Positions 16,694-26,403 of a DNA stretch of 64,000 nt are shown piece after piece. The stretch is from assembly GCA_021737275.1 (NCBI GenBank), contig JAIPEE010000004.1:1-64000 (forward strand), given 5' to 3'. Origin of the DNA: Desulfobacterales bacterium. GTDB lineage: Bacteria; Desulfobacterota; Desulfobacteria; Desulfobacterales; JAIPEE01. Numbering within the stretch: the first letter of the stretch is position 1; every line of letters starts with the position of its first letter. Made by a program: the position numbers and the translations under genes. The notes under the pieces are model-generated. The model made no database searches. It worked only from the letters and a program-made list of their open reading frames with translations, and was not told the origin of the DNA.

Positions 16694-19018
16694 ATGGATA
16701 AGAAATATTGTGTATATATCTGCACAGGATGTGGAATCGGAGATGCCCTGGATATTGAAAAACTGACCGAAGTTCCTGATGAAGAGGGAATCAGTTGCAA
16801 AACCCATCCTATCTTGTGTAGCAAAGAAGGCGTTGACTTTCTTAAAAGTGAAATTGCTGATGGTGTCAACACAATGGCTATTTGCGCATGTTCCCGCCGT
16901 GTCAATTATGATGTTTTCCGTTTTGAGGGTTGCATCGTTGACCGCGTCAATCTTCGCGAACAGGTCGTCTGGACCCATCCGGTGTGTGAAAAACCGGCTG
17001 ATGAAGATGAAGAGTTTATCGATCATCTGCAGATGCTGGCTGAAGATTATATTAAAATGAGTATGGCCAAACTTGAGAAAATTAATCTTCCCGAGCCCTA
17101 CAAGCTGGAATCTTTCAGTAAAAAAGTCCTGGTTATCGGTGGCGGTATCACCGGTATTTCTGCAGCAATCGATGCAGCCAAAGCCGGATATGAAGTTACC
17201 GTTGTAGAAAAAGATGCCATTCTCGGTGGTTATGCTGCCAAAATCAGAAAGCAGATTCCTGTGAGCAGCCCTTATGAAGGGTTAATTGATCCGATTATCG
17301 GTTCTAAAATCACAGAACTGGAAGCTTATTCCAATATTACTATAAAAACTGAAACCGTAGTTGCCCGTATCGCGGGTGAACCGGGCAATTTTACCGTAAC
17401 AATGAAAAAACCGAGTGAAAAAATCGAATTTGACGTACCGTTCCCGCTACCTGAAAAGATGAAGGTGGATGAAAATGGTAAAGATCTCGATGCCGAAGCT
17501 CAGTATGCCAAGTATCAGGAATATAATGAAGGCAAAATTGACATCCTGAAACTGGATCCCAATGGCGAAAAATATGGTGCCGTTGTCCTGGCAGCCGGTT
17601 GGCGTCCTTATGAAATTGAAGACAATTCCTGTGCTCATCTCGGATATGGTGAATTTCCGGATGTTATAACGAGCCATCAATTTGAAGAGATTGCGTCCAG
17701 AGGCAAAGTAACCCGCCCGTCAGACGGCAAGGATGCTAAATCTGTTGTGTTTATCCAGAACCCCGGCAAAGATGAAGATGATTCAGACTTTGATTACAGC
17801 GGTTCTGTTGCCAGCATGGTTGCACTCAAACAAGCCAAGTATGTCAGGGAAGATTATGACGCTGACGGAAAAGCGTTTGTATTTTATCAGCACATGAGAA
17901 CACCGGGCCTTCAGGAAAACTTTTACAAAAGCATACAGCAGGATGAAGGAATTTTCCTGACAAAAGGCAATGTAATGAGTGTTTCCAAAAATGGCGCCGG
18001 CTTTATTGTTGAAGCTGATAATACACTGTTGGGTGAAAAGATTCAGGTCAAAGCTGACATGGTTGTTCTGGCAACCGGTATGGTTCCCGTTACAGTTGAT
18101 GATCCGGTTATCAACCTTGCTTATCGCCAGGGTCCGGGTTTCCGTGACAATGATATCTTTAACGGATATTGTGATTCTAACTTTATCTGCTTTCCGTATG
18201 AAACCCAGAGAACCGGTATCTATGCAGCGGGTGCTGTTCGCCGTAACATGACCATTGAAGAGTCAATGGAAGATGCCGCCGGCGCCGCACTTAAAGCGAT
18301 TCAGTGTATTGAATCCTCAAACCGCGGCGTTTCTGTTCATCCGAGATCTGGTGATATGACATTCCCGGACTTCTTCTTCCAGAGATGCACACAATGTAAA
18401 CGCTGTACGGAAGAGTGTCCTTTTGGTGCCCTTGATGATGATGAAAAGGGTACGCCGAAACCTAACCCGTCTCGCTGTCGCCGCTGCGGTACCTGTATGG
18501 GTGCATGCCCCGAACGTATTATCGGCTTTGCTGACTATAATATCGACAGTATCGGCTCAATGGTTAAGGCTATCGGCGTTCCGTCTGAAGATGATTTTGA
18601 TGAGCCGCCGCTACGTATTCTCGGACTCGTTTGTGAAAACGATGCGTATCCGGCCATGGATATTGCCGGCCTGAACAGACTTCAGTATTCTGCTGATGTT
18701 CGTATTATTCCGGTAAGATGCCTTGGTTCAGTAAATGTTATCTGGATCAAGGATGCCCTGGCACAGGGTATGGATGGTGTTTTCCTCCTCGGGTGTAAAC
18801 ATGGCGATGACTACCAGTGTCACTTTGTAAAAGGTAGCGAGCTTGCCAGTATCCGTATGAAGAAAATCGGTGATGCATTAAGCAGTCTTGCACTTGAAGA
18901 TGAACGTGTTGCCCAGTTTGAAGTTGCGATTGATGAGTTCGACAAAGTTCCGACAATCATTAATGATTTTGTTGACGTTGTTGAAGGACTTGGGCCGAAT
19001 CCGTTCAAGGGCTTCTAA
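16694..19018 (+). CDS. qmoB: Quinone-interacting membrane-bound oxidoreductase subunit QmoB
   Basis: A 774-residue fusion of an HdrA-like flavoprotein with an MvhD-like iron-sulfur domain. Residues 1-120 have a cysteine-bearing segment (CVYICTGCGIGD). The FAD motif VLVIGGGITGISAAIDAAK starts near 145. Two [4Fe-4S] motifs lie near 560-615 (CTQCKRCTEECP and CRRCGTCMGACP). The last 140 residues are MvhD-like (LVCENDAYPAMDIAG, PVRCLGSVN, FLLGCKHGDDYQCHF). It is thought to pass electrons within Qmo toward APS reductase. AGGAGG lies before the ATG. Unexpectedly, a terminator-like hairpin with a T-run separates it from qmoC. Confidence 0.96.
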   Translation: MDKKYCVYICTGCGIGDALDIEKLTEVPDEEGISCKTHPILCSKEGVDFLKSEIADGVNTMAICACSRRVNYDVFRFEGCIVDRVNLREQVVWTHPVCEKPADEDEEFIDHLQMLAEDYIKMSMAKLEKINLPEPYKLESFSKKVLVIGGGITGISAAIDAAKAGYEVTVVEKDAILGGYAAKIRKQIPVSSPYEGLIDPIIGSKITELEAYSNITIKTETVVARIAGEPGNFTVTMKKPSEKIEFDVPFPLPEKMKVDENGKDLDAEAQYAKYQEYNEGKIDILKLDPNGEKYGAVVLAAGWRPYEIEDNSCAHLGYGEFPDVITSHQFEEIASRGKVTRPSDGKDAKSVVFIQNPGKDEDDSDFDYSGSVASMVALKQAKYVREDYDADGKAFVFYQHMRTPGLQENFYKSIQQDEGIFLTKGNVMSVSKNGAGFIVEADNTLLGEKIQVKADMVVLATGMVPVTVDDPVINLAYRQGPGFRDNDIFNGYCDSNFICFPYETQRTGIYAAGAVRRNMTIEESMEDAAGAALKAIQCIESSNRGVSVHPRSGDMTFPDFFFQRCTQCKRCTEECPFGALDDDEKGTPKPNPSRCRRCGTCMGACPERIIGFADYNIDSIGSMVKAIGVPSEDDFDEPPLRILGLVCENDAYPAMDIAGLNRLQYSADVRIIPVRCLGSVNVIWIKDALAQGMDGVFLLGCKHGDDYQCHFVKGSELASIRMKKIGDALSSLALEDERVAQFEVAIDEFDKVPTIINDFVDVVEGLGPNPFKGF

Positions 19019-19032
19019 TATTAATACTTATG

Positions 19033-19083
19033 GTGAAGGTTTCAGTAAATTTTCTTACCGGAACCTTCACTTTAGTTTTTTTT
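19033..19083 (+). terminator. Terminator-like hairpin between qmoB and qmoC
   Basis: An 11-bp stem, GTGAAGGTTTC (19033-19043) with 19060-19070 (one wobble), is extended by 4 further pairs (19045-19048 with 19055-19058) after one mismatch. It is followed by TTTAG and an eight-T run (19076-19083). It looks like an intrinsic terminator inside the qmo operon. It would attenuate qmoC unless read through, or qmoC has its own promoter; a TATACT box is present just before 19111. Confidence 0.75.
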
Positions 19084-19144
19084 GAATTTGCGAGTACCGC
19101 ATATACTGTGGTCAAACATCGCTATTTAGTTCAGGAGGTTTAAC

Positions 19145-20278
19145 ATGTCGAACCAATACCTAGTTGAGCCTGATGTCGATTTTATCAAGGAACTGGAGGC
19201 CCTCGGCGGCGATACACTTAAAAAATGTTTTCAATGCGCCACCTGTTCCGTTGCATGTCCTATTGCACCTGACAACAATCCTTTCCCAAGAAAAGAAATG
19301 ATTGCAGCGTCCTGGGGTTTAAAGGACAAACTGGTAAAGAATGAAGACATCTGGCTTTGTCATAACTGTGGGGATTGTACAACACTGTGCCCGCGCGGCG
19401 CAAAACCGGGCGAAGTACTTAGCGCGGTTCGCTCTTATGCGATTACCGAGTACGCTACACCCAAAGCCTTTGGTAAAATGGTCAATGATCCAAAAAAATT
19501 GCCCATTCTGTTTCTGATTCCTGTTGTTATTTTTATCGTTCTTGGAACACTGACCGGGCTTTTAAACTTTGCACCGGGCGGAGATGAAGTGGCCCATCAT
19601 CTATTTTTCTCAACATGGCTTGTAGATTTAATCTTTGTTCCGCTTGCTATTGCAGTTGCAGCTATTTTTGCGCTGGGCGTTAAACGTTTTCTGGGAGATA
19701 TCCATGAAAATGCAATCCAGCAAGGCAGAACTGAAAATAAACCGATAGATGCCAAGGCTTTTATCAAATCATTGATTAGTATTTTGCCCACTATCCTGAA
19801 GCATGACAAATTTAATGAGTGTGGTGAAAACAAGGAACGCGGCACTTCTCATCTGCTTGTTTTCTATTCATTTGTTGCACTTTTTGTTGTAACCAATATT
19901 TTCTTTGTTGTTCTTTATGTGTTCCAGACTCATGGTCCTTACTCCCAGCTGAACCCGGTTAAATGGCTGGCCAATATTGCCGGAATTGCCTTGATCATTG
20001 GCGCATCCATGATGATCAGCAGCAGACGCCGGAATTCAGACCAGCCATCCGGTTATAAGGACTGGTATCTGCTGGGTCTGGTACTGGGACTGGGTGTAAC
20101 CGGTATGCTGGCGGAGGCCACAAGACTGGCTGACCTTGCAGGCCTTTCATATACCATCTACTTTCTTCATCTGGTATTTGTATTCAATCTGTTTGCATTT
20201 CTGCCGTTCTCAAAATTGGCCCATCTGGTTTACAGAACCATAGCCATGACATACTCGGAGTATACAGGCCGAAAATAG
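19145..20278 (+). CDS. qmoC: Quinone-interacting membrane-bound oxidoreductase subunit QmoC
   Basis: The 377-residue membrane subunit of Qmo. The N-terminal HdrC-like part has two [4Fe-4S] motifs, CFQCATCSVACP near residue 30 and CHNCGDCTTLCP near 78. The rest is a cytochrome b-like membrane domain (related to HdrE/NarI) with about six helices starting near residue 118 (ILFLIPVVIFIVLGTLTGLL). It contacts the quinone pool. AGGAGG precedes the ATG. It lies 126 nt after qmoB, beyond a terminator-like hairpin, and is followed by a near-symmetrical terminator. Confidence 0.96.
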   Translation: MSNQYLVEPDVDFIKELEALGGDTLKKCFQCATCSVACPIAPDNNPFPRKEMIAASWGLKDKLVKNEDIWLCHNCGDCTTLCPRGAKPGEVLSAVRSYAITEYATPKAFGKMVNDPKKLPILFLIPVVIFIVLGTLTGLLNFAPGGDEVAHHLFFSTWLVDLIFVPLAIAVAAIFALGVKRFLGDIHENAIQQGRTENKPIDAKAFIKSLISILPTILKHDKFNECGENKERGTSHLLVFYSFVALFVVTNIFFVVLYVFQTHGPYSQLNPVKWLANIAGIALIIGASMMISSRRRNSDQPSGYKDWYLLGLVLGLGVTGMLAEATRLADLAGLSYTIYFLHLVFVFNLFAFLPFSKLAHLVYRTIAMTYSEYTGRK

Positions 20279-20303
20279 CCAGATAGTATTTTTTGAAAAA
20301 TTT

Positions 20304-20340
20304 AAAGGGTGAGGTTTTTATAACCTCACCCTTTGTGTTT
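20304..20340. terminator. Bidirectional terminator after qmoC
   Basis: A 13-bp perfect stem AAAGGGTGAGGTT (20304-20316) with 20322-20334 and a 5-nt loop. The T-rich stretch is weak on the plus side (GTGTTT) and better on the minus side (AAATTTTTCAAAAAA), so it can serve both qmoC and the convergent gene at 20382-20888. Confidence 0.8.
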
Positions 20341-20381
20341 GCTAACTATGCTCGGACCATTTATATAACCTGGTGGCATGA

Positions 20382-20888
20382 TCAGATTACATCAGGATCT
20401 TCATTTTCAAACTCTGAAACTTCAGGTGCTTTATCATCAAAACGCGATGGTTCAACTATTTTAAGTGCGGCCTCATATAAATCCAACAAATCAACATCCG
20501 GGTGACCATTGCGAATAGTTTCCAGAGTTTTTGAGGTAATTTCTCTGCTGGAAGAATCGGGTGAAGATAATGCAATTTTACGAAATAATTCCAAGAATTG
20601 ATCATTCAGAGAGACTTCCACATTTACAAAATATCTTGCCATAAAATCAGTGGCCAGACTGCCATTGTAAGCAGCAAAAAGTTTTTTATCAATGAGATTG
20701 ATAACGCCCGGGGGTCTTGAACATAAGCCTTTAAGACTGAATCCATTCATCTCTTTAGACAGTTTTTTAAAAAGCTTTCGATCAGCATGGTGAATGCCTT
20801 CAAATACTTTCTTTCGTGTCTCTTCAGGCTGTTTTTTCCATGAAACATATAGTGCATCTATCAGTCCATTTTGTTTTTTCTTATCCAT
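20382..20888 (-). CDS. Uncharacterised helical protein between qmoC and sat
   Basis: 168 residues from the ATG at 20888, chosen because GGAG lies 10 nt upstream; a GTG at 20930 would add 14 residues. No signal peptide, membrane helix or cysteine motif is seen. The sequence is mostly charged and amphipathic helix (KKVFEGIHHADRKLFKKLSK, DVDLLDLYEAALKIVEP) with an acidic tail ending in EFENEDPDVI. I do not recognise the family. It is downstream of sat on the same strand but separated from it by a strong terminator, so it probably has its own transcript. Its location inside the sulfate-reduction locus is the only hint to its role. Confidence 0.7.
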   Translation of the reverse strand: MDKKKQNGLIDALYVSWKKQPEETRKKVFEGIHHADRKLFKKLSKEMNGFSLKGLCSRPPGVINLIDKKLFAAYNGSLATDFMARYFVNVEVSLNDQFLELFRKIALSSPDSSSREITSKTLETIRNGHPDVDLLDLYEAALKIVEPSRFDDKAPEVSEFENEDPDVI

Positions 20889-20990
20889 AACGCATAAACT
20901 CCGAGTAGATATTTTTCTATGTTTTAACACCTGTGTGCCTTACCTCGATGCCGGCCGGCGACCGATATATCAAGACACTTTTTTACAAAA

Positions 20991-21020
20991 AAAGGGAAAC
21001 GCCAAACGACGTTTCCCTTT
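20991..21020 (-). terminator. Intrinsic terminator of sat
   Basis: An 11-bp perfect stem (20991-21001 with 21010-21020, 8-nt loop). On the minus strand it is followed by a T-run (complement of the As at 20985-20990). It lies 28 nt past the sat stop codon. Confidence 0.85.
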
Positions 21021-21047
21021 AGATTTTATATTCAACGCTTAACTGGA

Positions 21048-22322
21048 TTAATTACCGGTTGCAGCGCCATGCAGTTTAACTTCAACCTTATCCGTAACAC
21101 CTTCATAGTACTTTCGAAGAATAGCAACAACTTCTTCACGACCAAAGTGATCCGGAAGATCGCCGCCTTCGGAAAGCATCTTGCGAAGCATGGTGCCGGA
21201 AAGCAGTACGCGGTCTTCTTTGCCATGCGGACAAGTTCTGAGAGAAGCCATACCGTCACATTTGTAACAATAGAAGGTCCAGTCAATCTTCAGCGGTGCA
21301 CACAGCAGTGCCTTGCCTTCTTCAGCAGGTGTCGGGATTTTGTCAAAAATGGTCTGTGCTTCAAACATGCCATAGAAGTCACCAACACCGGCGTGGTCAC
21401 GTCCGATGATCATTCTGGAGCAGCCATAATTCTGACGGAAAGTAGCGTGCAGGAGGCCTTCACGAGGACCGGCATAACGCATATCCAGCGGATAGCCGCC
21501 CTGAACTACATTATCTGCTACAAAGTAGTTTTTTACGAGTGCATCAATACATTTTACACGAACTTCAGCCGGAATGTCGCCCGGTTTCAGGTTACCAACA
21601 AGGGAGTGGATAAAAACACCGTCACATACCTCAACAGCAATTTTTGCCAGGTATTCATGTGAACGATGCATCGGGTTTCTCAACTGCAGTGCTGCAACTT
21701 CTTTCCAGCCTTTTTTATCAAAGATCGCACGGGACTCAGCAGGTCTCTGGTAAACGCCTGCATATTTTACCGGGTATTCACCTTCGCTCAGGACCTTAAC
21801 CGGACCAGCTATATTAATAGCTTTCTGATTCATAACCATCTGAACGCCCGGATGATCATTTTCAGCGATTTTCCAGAACTCTTCTGCCGTTGCCGTACCT
21901 TCGCCCATGAAAACTTTTTCACATTCCCAGCGTTTGTCGGCTTCTGTCATCTCATACTTTTCGGTAACCTTCATGGTAGCCATGATTTCATTACCTTCAG
22001 CATCGTACAGTGCAACCTCATCACCTTCAGTAATTGCATCAGCATCTTCCTGAGAAACATCAAGTGTTACAGGAACAGGCCAGAATGTACCGTCTGCCAT
22101 AAGAAAGTCGTCACAAACACCTTTCCAATCTGCTTTTGTCATGAAGCCGGTAATGGGGCTGAAACCGCCGATACCCATCATGATCAGATCACCTTTTGCA
22201 CGGGAAGAAATTTCAATCTGTTTCAGACCGGCAGCTTTTGTTTTTTCAGCTTCCAGTTCTGCGCCTTCGAGCAGGCAGCAAGTTAAGCCTTTACCGCCAT
22301 GTGGTGGAATTAAATTTGACAT
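21048..22322 (-). CDS. sat: Sulfate adenylyltransferase (ATP sulfurylase)
   Basis: A 424-residue homooligomeric enzyme that makes APS from ATP and sulfate, the entry step of sulfate reduction. It has the nucleotide-binding motif [13 protein letters not shown], then [12 protein letters not shown] and a zinc-site-like [16 protein letters not shown] near the C-terminus, as in the dissimilatory enzyme. It is encoded opposite to aprBA-qmoABC and so is regulated separately; a weak promoter candidate (TTGACA at 22420-22415 on the minus strand with TAATTC 17 nt away) lies about 70 nt upstream. It ends at a strong terminator. Confidence 0.98.
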   Translation of the reverse strand: MSNLIPPHGGKGLTCCLLEGAELEAEKTKAAGLKQIEISSRAKGDLIMMGIGGFSPITGFMTKADWKGVCDDFLMADGTFWPVPVTLDVSQEDADAITEGDEVALYDAEGNEIMATMKVTEKYEMTEADKRWECEKVFMGEGTATAEEFWKIAENDHPGVQMVMNQKAINIAGPVKVLSEGEYPVKYAGVYQRPAESRAIFDKKGWKEVAALQLRNPMHRSHEYLAKIAVEVCDGVFIHSLVGNLKPGDIPAEVRVKCIDALVKNYFVADNVVQGGYPLDMRYAGPREGLLHATFRQNYGCSRMIIGRDHAGVGDFYGMFEAQTIFDKIPTPAEEGKALLCAPLKIDWTFYCYKCDGMASLRTCPHGKEDRVLLSGTMLRKMLSEGGDLPDHFGREEVVAILRKYYEGVTDKVEVKLHGAATGN

Positions 22323-22495
22323 ACTATGTCTCCTTTCAGTGTATTAATATTACGATTTTACCAATCGTTTTAGTGTCTATAAAAATATTATGAATTAGTA
22401 AGGAATTCATGTTTTGTCAAGCGGTAAATGCGACAGTATGGGTATAAAATTTTTGCCGTCAATTCAATGATTTATTGATATGCCCGGACGCCTGC

Positions 22496-23485
22496 TTACC
22501 CTGCCGGATGCACTATCTTGGAGGCTGGGACAAGCCTGACCTTTTTTTTGAGCAGCGGCAGCATCTCTTTCAGCACTTCATACGTCACCCTTGAAGGGTG
22601 GCCGATCCCAACGGCCTCACCATGCTTTTCCGCATCACGGATGAGCTGGTTGATCTGTTTGCGAATAAAACCCGCATCCTGCTTATGATCCAGAAAAACA
22701 TCCCTTTCGGCAAACGGCACTTGAAACATTTTGGCAGACGGGCGGCAAAGTGTTCCAGCGGTGGTTCGACTGTCTATGAAATAGAGATTTCTCTTTTTCA
22801 AAATAATCATTATCTGATTCATCTGGTCCGAATTTTCTGTTAACCTGGATCCCATATGATTATTCACACCAACCACAAAAGGAACCTGTGCCAGGTTGCG
22901 TTCAAGGCGGGATACCAGTTGGTCGGGGGTCATATCTGAAACAAGCGCACCTGGTCCGGGGTCAATTTTTGGATATTCCCTGGGCTCCATAGGCAGATGC
23001 AGCATTACCTCCAATCCTTTCTGGTGAGCAGCACGGGCGATCTGTTCCTGCTTCGGGCTGTATGGCAGAATTGAAAGCGTGATCTCGGCATCAAGGCCCA
23101 GAAACTTATCAGCAAGAGGGCCGTCATAACCCAGATCATCTATAATCAGGGCAACCATTGGCCGCTTATCATTCGGATCAAACTCAGGCGGCTTAACAGG
23201 TGGTTTTTTGGCCGGAATATCCTTGATGGGATAGACTTCGTATGTTGGTATCTTTTTTTCCGAGGCCGGTTTTGAAGCAGGTGTTTTTGCAGCGGGCTCA
23301 GGCTCAAGTGCTGCGTTATGGCCACTGCCCGGTATAAGAAAATGTGCCATTACGCCCAGTCCGATAACAATGCCCGCCAGAATAAAACATCCATAAACAG
23401 CTCTTAAAATATGACGTTTAAGAGATGGATTTTTCTTTGATTTTTTGGAAGGTTTTTTTTTGCTTCCAGCCTTCTTCTTTACCAT
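22496..23485 (-). CDS. Divergent polysaccharide deacetylase family protein
   Basis: 329 residues: a lysine-rich cytoplasmic start (KKKAGSKKKPSKK), one membrane helix (about 28-50), a proline-rich linker and a C-terminal domain (about 110-329) of the divergent polysaccharide deacetylase (YibQ-type) family. That domain shows MVALIIDDLGYDG, VMLHLPMEP, GVNNHMGSRLTE and IDSRTTAGT. It should sit in the periplasm. The domain is related to NodB-type deacetylases, but the activity is poorly known. It is the last gene of the ftsEX-envC-ctp cluster, 99 nt after the protease, with a hairpin in between, which fits a role in septal cell-wall processing. Confidence 0.85.
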   Translation of the reverse strand: MVKKKAGSKKKPSKKSKKNPSLKRHILRAVYGCFILAGIVIGLGVMAHFLIPGSGHNAALEPEPAAKTPASKPASEKKIPTYEVYPIKDIPAKKPPVKPPEFDPNDKRPMVALIIDDLGYDGPLADKFLGLDAEITLSILPYSPKQEQIARAAHQKGLEVMLHLPMEPREYPKIDPGPGALVSDMTPDQLVSRLERNLAQVPFVVGVNNHMGSRLTENSDQMNQIMIILKKRNLYFIDSRTTAGTLCRPSAKMFQVPFAERDVFLDHKQDAGFIRKQINQLIRDAEKHGEAVGIGHPSRVTYEVLKEMLPLLKKKVRLVPASKIVHPAG

Positions 23486-23524
23486 TTGGATCTACCTGGC
23501 CCACCTTATACGTTGGATATATGA

Positions 23525-23554
23525 AAACTCCCTGCAGGGTTATACAGGGAGTTT
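23525..23554 (-). terminator. Hairpin between protease and deacetylase genes
   Basis: A 10-bp perfect stem AAACTCCCTG (23525-23534) with 23545-23554 and a 10-nt loop. No clear T-run follows on the minus strand, so it may be a processing or attenuation hairpin rather than a full terminator. Confidence 0.45.
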
Positions 23555-23584
23555 CTGTTGATAAATTATTTAATGTTCAGCAAT

Positions 23585-24976
23585 TTATTGTTGTGTTTTT
23601 GAAAAAATATCATAACTCATCAGAATATCCAGTGCCCGGGAAATCTGGTAATCTTTTATAAGAGACTCAGCGGCAAATTTAGTCTCATAAATTGACCGGT
23701 GTTCTTCCTGAACTTCTTGATCATCTGTCTCCTTTGCAGATTTCTGATCCTCTACCTGCTGAACCTTCTGATCCGGTTCCCCCTCTTTTGAAGGTGCGGC
23801 ATCAAGATGATTCTTCAAATCTTTTTCCTTCAGGAATTGTCTCTCTTCAACAACATTTTTGCCGTCAAGACTGCGCTGTTTTACAACAATATCCGGTTCA
23901 ATGCCCTGGGCCTGAATGGATCGGCCACTGGGAGTATAATAGCGGGCGATGGTATATTTGATCCCATAACCATCACGAAGTGCTTCAACCGTCTGAACAG
24001 AACCTTTTCCAAAAGAGGTTGTTCCTAGCAGCAAAGCTCGCTTGTTATCCTGAAGTGCACCTGCCACAATTTCTGAAGCACTGGCGCTGCCGCCGTTTAT
24101 AAGAACAACCATCGGATAGTCCCGCTTAACCTTGTTCGGTTTGGCGCTATATATTTTTGAATTTCTTTCAAGTCTGCCCTTGATGGAAACGATCTCACCC
24201 TCTTCCAGAAAAAGATCGGAAATGATTACAGATTCATTTAAAAGGCCACCGGGATTATCCCTGAGATCAAGAATCAAGCCTCTGAGCGGTTTATCTGCTG
24301 CTTCCAGTTTTTCTAAAGCTTCAACAAGAGACTCCATGGTATTATCATTAAAGTTGGTTATCCATACATATCCGTATCCCGGTTCCAATTCCGCAGAACG
24401 AACACTTTCAACAGGGATAATATCTCTGGTCAATATAAAGTCTATAGGGTCTTTCTCTCCGTCCCTGACAACAGTGATAACAACATCCGTGCCTTTGGGG
24501 CCGCGCATTAATTTGACCGCCTCCCAAAGCATCATCTCCAGGGTAGACTTTTCATCAACCTTGATAATTTTATCTCCGGCCTTAACGCCGGCTTTATATG
24601 CAGGTGTACCTTCTATGGGAGAAACAACGGTAAGAACTTTATCTTTCATGGTAATAACAATACCGATACCACCGAATTCGCCCTGGGTATCTATCTGAAG
24701 CTCTTCAAATGCCGCGGGTGGCAAAAGCTGGGAATGTGGATCCAGACTGTGTACCATACCCTGAATCGCTTTTTCCATCAGATCTTTGGAATCTACCGGT
24801 TCTACATAGTTCTTTTCAAGAATATCGACAACATCGGTAAACAGTTTCAGCCCCTTATATGTATCTGAACTACCGGCAGCAAGCTCTCTGTAAAACCCCG
24901 CACCAATTGTAAGACAGATGACGGCTGTGATTACAAGCGGCCATAGTTTTATCCATCGTCTTTTGGAAATGGTCAT
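23585..24976 (-). CDS. S41-family C-terminal processing protease
   Basis: A 463-residue periplasmic serine protease of the CtpA/Prc family. It has a signal or anchor helix (about 10-28), a PDZ domain (about 95-180, GEFGGIGIVITMKD, AGVKAGDKIIKVD) and the S41 catalytic core with the Ser in GGSASASEIVAG and the Lys in TSFGKGSVQTV. A Gln/Glu-rich C-terminal tail follows. Such proteases control cell-wall hydrolases. It starts 11 nt after the EnvC-like gene, so the cluster is probably one operon. Confidence 0.93.
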   Translation of the reverse strand: MTISKRRWIKLWPLVITAVICLTIGAGFYRELAAGSSDTYKGLKLFTDVVDILEKNYVEPVDSKDLMEKAIQGMVHSLDPHSQLLPPAAFEELQIDTQGEFGGIGIVITMKDKVLTVVSPIEGTPAYKAGVKAGDKIIKVDEKSTLEMMLWEAVKLMRGPKGTDVVITVVRDGEKDPIDFILTRDIIPVESVRSAELEPGYGYVWITNFNDNTMESLVEALEKLEAADKPLRGLILDLRDNPGGLLNESVIISDLFLEEGEIVSIKGRLERNSKIYSAKPNKVKRDYPMVVLINGGSASASEIVAGALQDNKRALLLGTTSFGKGSVQTVEALRDGYGIKYTIARYYTPSGRSIQAQGIEPDIVVKQRSLDGKNVVEERQFLKEKDLKNHLDAAPSKEGEPDQKVQQVEDQKSAKETDDQEVQEEHRSIYETKFAAESLIKDYQISRALDILMSYDIFSKTQQ

Positions 24977-24987
24977 AGATTACACCT

Positions 24988-26403
24988 TTATCCTTTTTTT
25001 ATCCATTTTAAGGGATCAACCGGTTTTCCGTGGTGCCTTACTTCAAAGTAGAGGCCCGTACCTGTTATTGAGCCTGAATCGCCGGTAGTCGCTATTACTT
25101 CATCTGTTGCAACAACATCGCCCTTTGCCTTGAACATCTCTTCCACATGGGCATACACGGTGCAGTAGCTTTTACCATGGTCCACAATAATCATGTTTCC
25201 ATAACCCTTGAACCAGTCAGCAAAAATAACCTCACCATAACTTACAGCCTTTACAGGATCTCCTCGTTTAGCAGCAATATCAATTCCACTACGGAAACTT
25301 TCAATGTTGTATTTCTTATTTCTGTAAGCGCCGTACGAACTAATTATTTTACCATTAACCGGCCCATTAAGCAATCCCTTTGAATCTGCAAATGATCGGT
25401 TAGACGGTTTAAGTTTCTCATGAACAATAAAGCCCGGTTCCAGATCCATTTTATCGATCGCATGATCCAGATTTTTGGCTGCTTCCTCCAGTGCTTTTAT
25501 AACCGCCATCTCCAGAGATTTTTTATCCCTGATATTCACGAGTATGGATGACCGTTTATTTCTATCTTCGGACAACGCTTTTATCTGTTTATTGTATTCC
25601 GCCTCTTTCGCAAGTTTTTGTTTCTTCTGCTCATTCAGCTTTTTAAGGAGGTTTGTTGTTTTTTCCTTTTCCACCAGATAGCGGTTTAGGACAGATTCAT
25701 CATGGGAGAGGATATGTTCAAGGCTTTTTTTGCGCTGAAAAAGTTCGAACATGGAATCTGCTGTTGAAAGAAAATGGACAGCCCCAACCTGATTTAATTT
25801 ATAAAGTGCCACCAGCCTGACAGATAAATATTCTTCTTGTGTTTTTATTGAAGCGGTCAGCGTATCATACGCCGTCATATTTTCATCGATCTTTTTGCTA
25901 AGCGCTAAAAGCTCCGATCGGGTTCGTGATGCCTGTTTGACCGTTTTATCAATACTCAGATCCAGATTATTGAGATTTTTAACGATATTTTTCTCATCGC
26001 GAGTGATCCTTTCAATTTCAGCTTGCCGGGTTTCGATCTTTTTATTTATATCATCGGTAATCGCCTTTACACTATAAACCTCTTCATCTTTTCCGGATCC
26101 CAGACTGATAATCTCAATATAATCACTATTGTCTATAATAAAACCGGTTTGGCTTTTATAGGATATTTTGAGCCACTTACCGGTATCTTCAAGGATATCA
26201 ACCCGTGTGCCCTTCTGGAGCTTGAATATGGGGGCCATACTGCTGCCCGGAACCGGCCTCACATTCAAATCGGATGCCTTTATAATCCCCACTGAGGGTC
26301 CAGACGCCGGGTAGGCGGCTGTTGAAAACCCTATCCAGAGAATCAGAAACGGAAGTATTATTATTTTAAAAGTTGTCTTAAGGAAATATAACACCCTAAC
26401 CAT
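24988..26403 (-). CDS. EnvC-like murein hydrolase activator with SH3 and degenerate LytM domain
   Basis: 471 residues from the ATG at 26403. It has a signal peptide (KIIILPFLILWIGFSTAAYPA), a bacterial SH3 domain (about 40-100, LNVRPVPGSS), a long coiled coil (about 110-330) and a C-terminal M23/LytM domain. The LytM zinc ligands look degenerate: the first site is FRSGIDIAA rather than HxGxD, and the last motif is LYFEV rather than HxHFEV. EnvC of E. coli is degenerate in the same way and acts by activating amidases rather than cutting murein. The start overlaps the end of ftsX by 43 nt. The SH3 domain is an addition compared with E. coli EnvC. Confidence 0.85.
   Translation of the reverse strand: MVRVLYFLKTTFKIIILPFLILWIGFSTAAYPASGPSVGIIKASDLNVRPVPGSSMAPIFKLQKGTRVDILEDTGKWLKISYKSQTGFIIDNSDYIEIISLGSGKDEEVYSVKAITDDINKKIETRQAEIERITRDEKNIVKNLNNLDLSIDKTVKQASRTRSELLALSKKIDENMTAYDTLTASIKTQEEYLSVRLVALYKLNQVGAVHFLSTADSMFELFQRKKSLEHILSHDESVLNRYLVEKEKTTNLLKKLNEQKKQKLAKEAEYNKQIKALSEDRNKRSSILVNIRDKKSLEMAVIKALEEAAKNLDHAIDKMDLEPGFIVHEKLKPSNRSFADSKGLLNGPVNGKIISSYGAYRNKKYNIESFRSGIDIAAKRGDPVKAVSYGEVIFADWFKGYGNMIIVDHGKSYCTVYAHVEEMFKAKGDVVATDEVIATTGDSGSITGTGLYFEVRHHGKPVDPLKWIKKG

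Noticed and set aside
21069-22286. Long open frames on the strand opposite sat
   Set aside because: They are codon-bias shadows of sat with no ribosome site and no protein family features.
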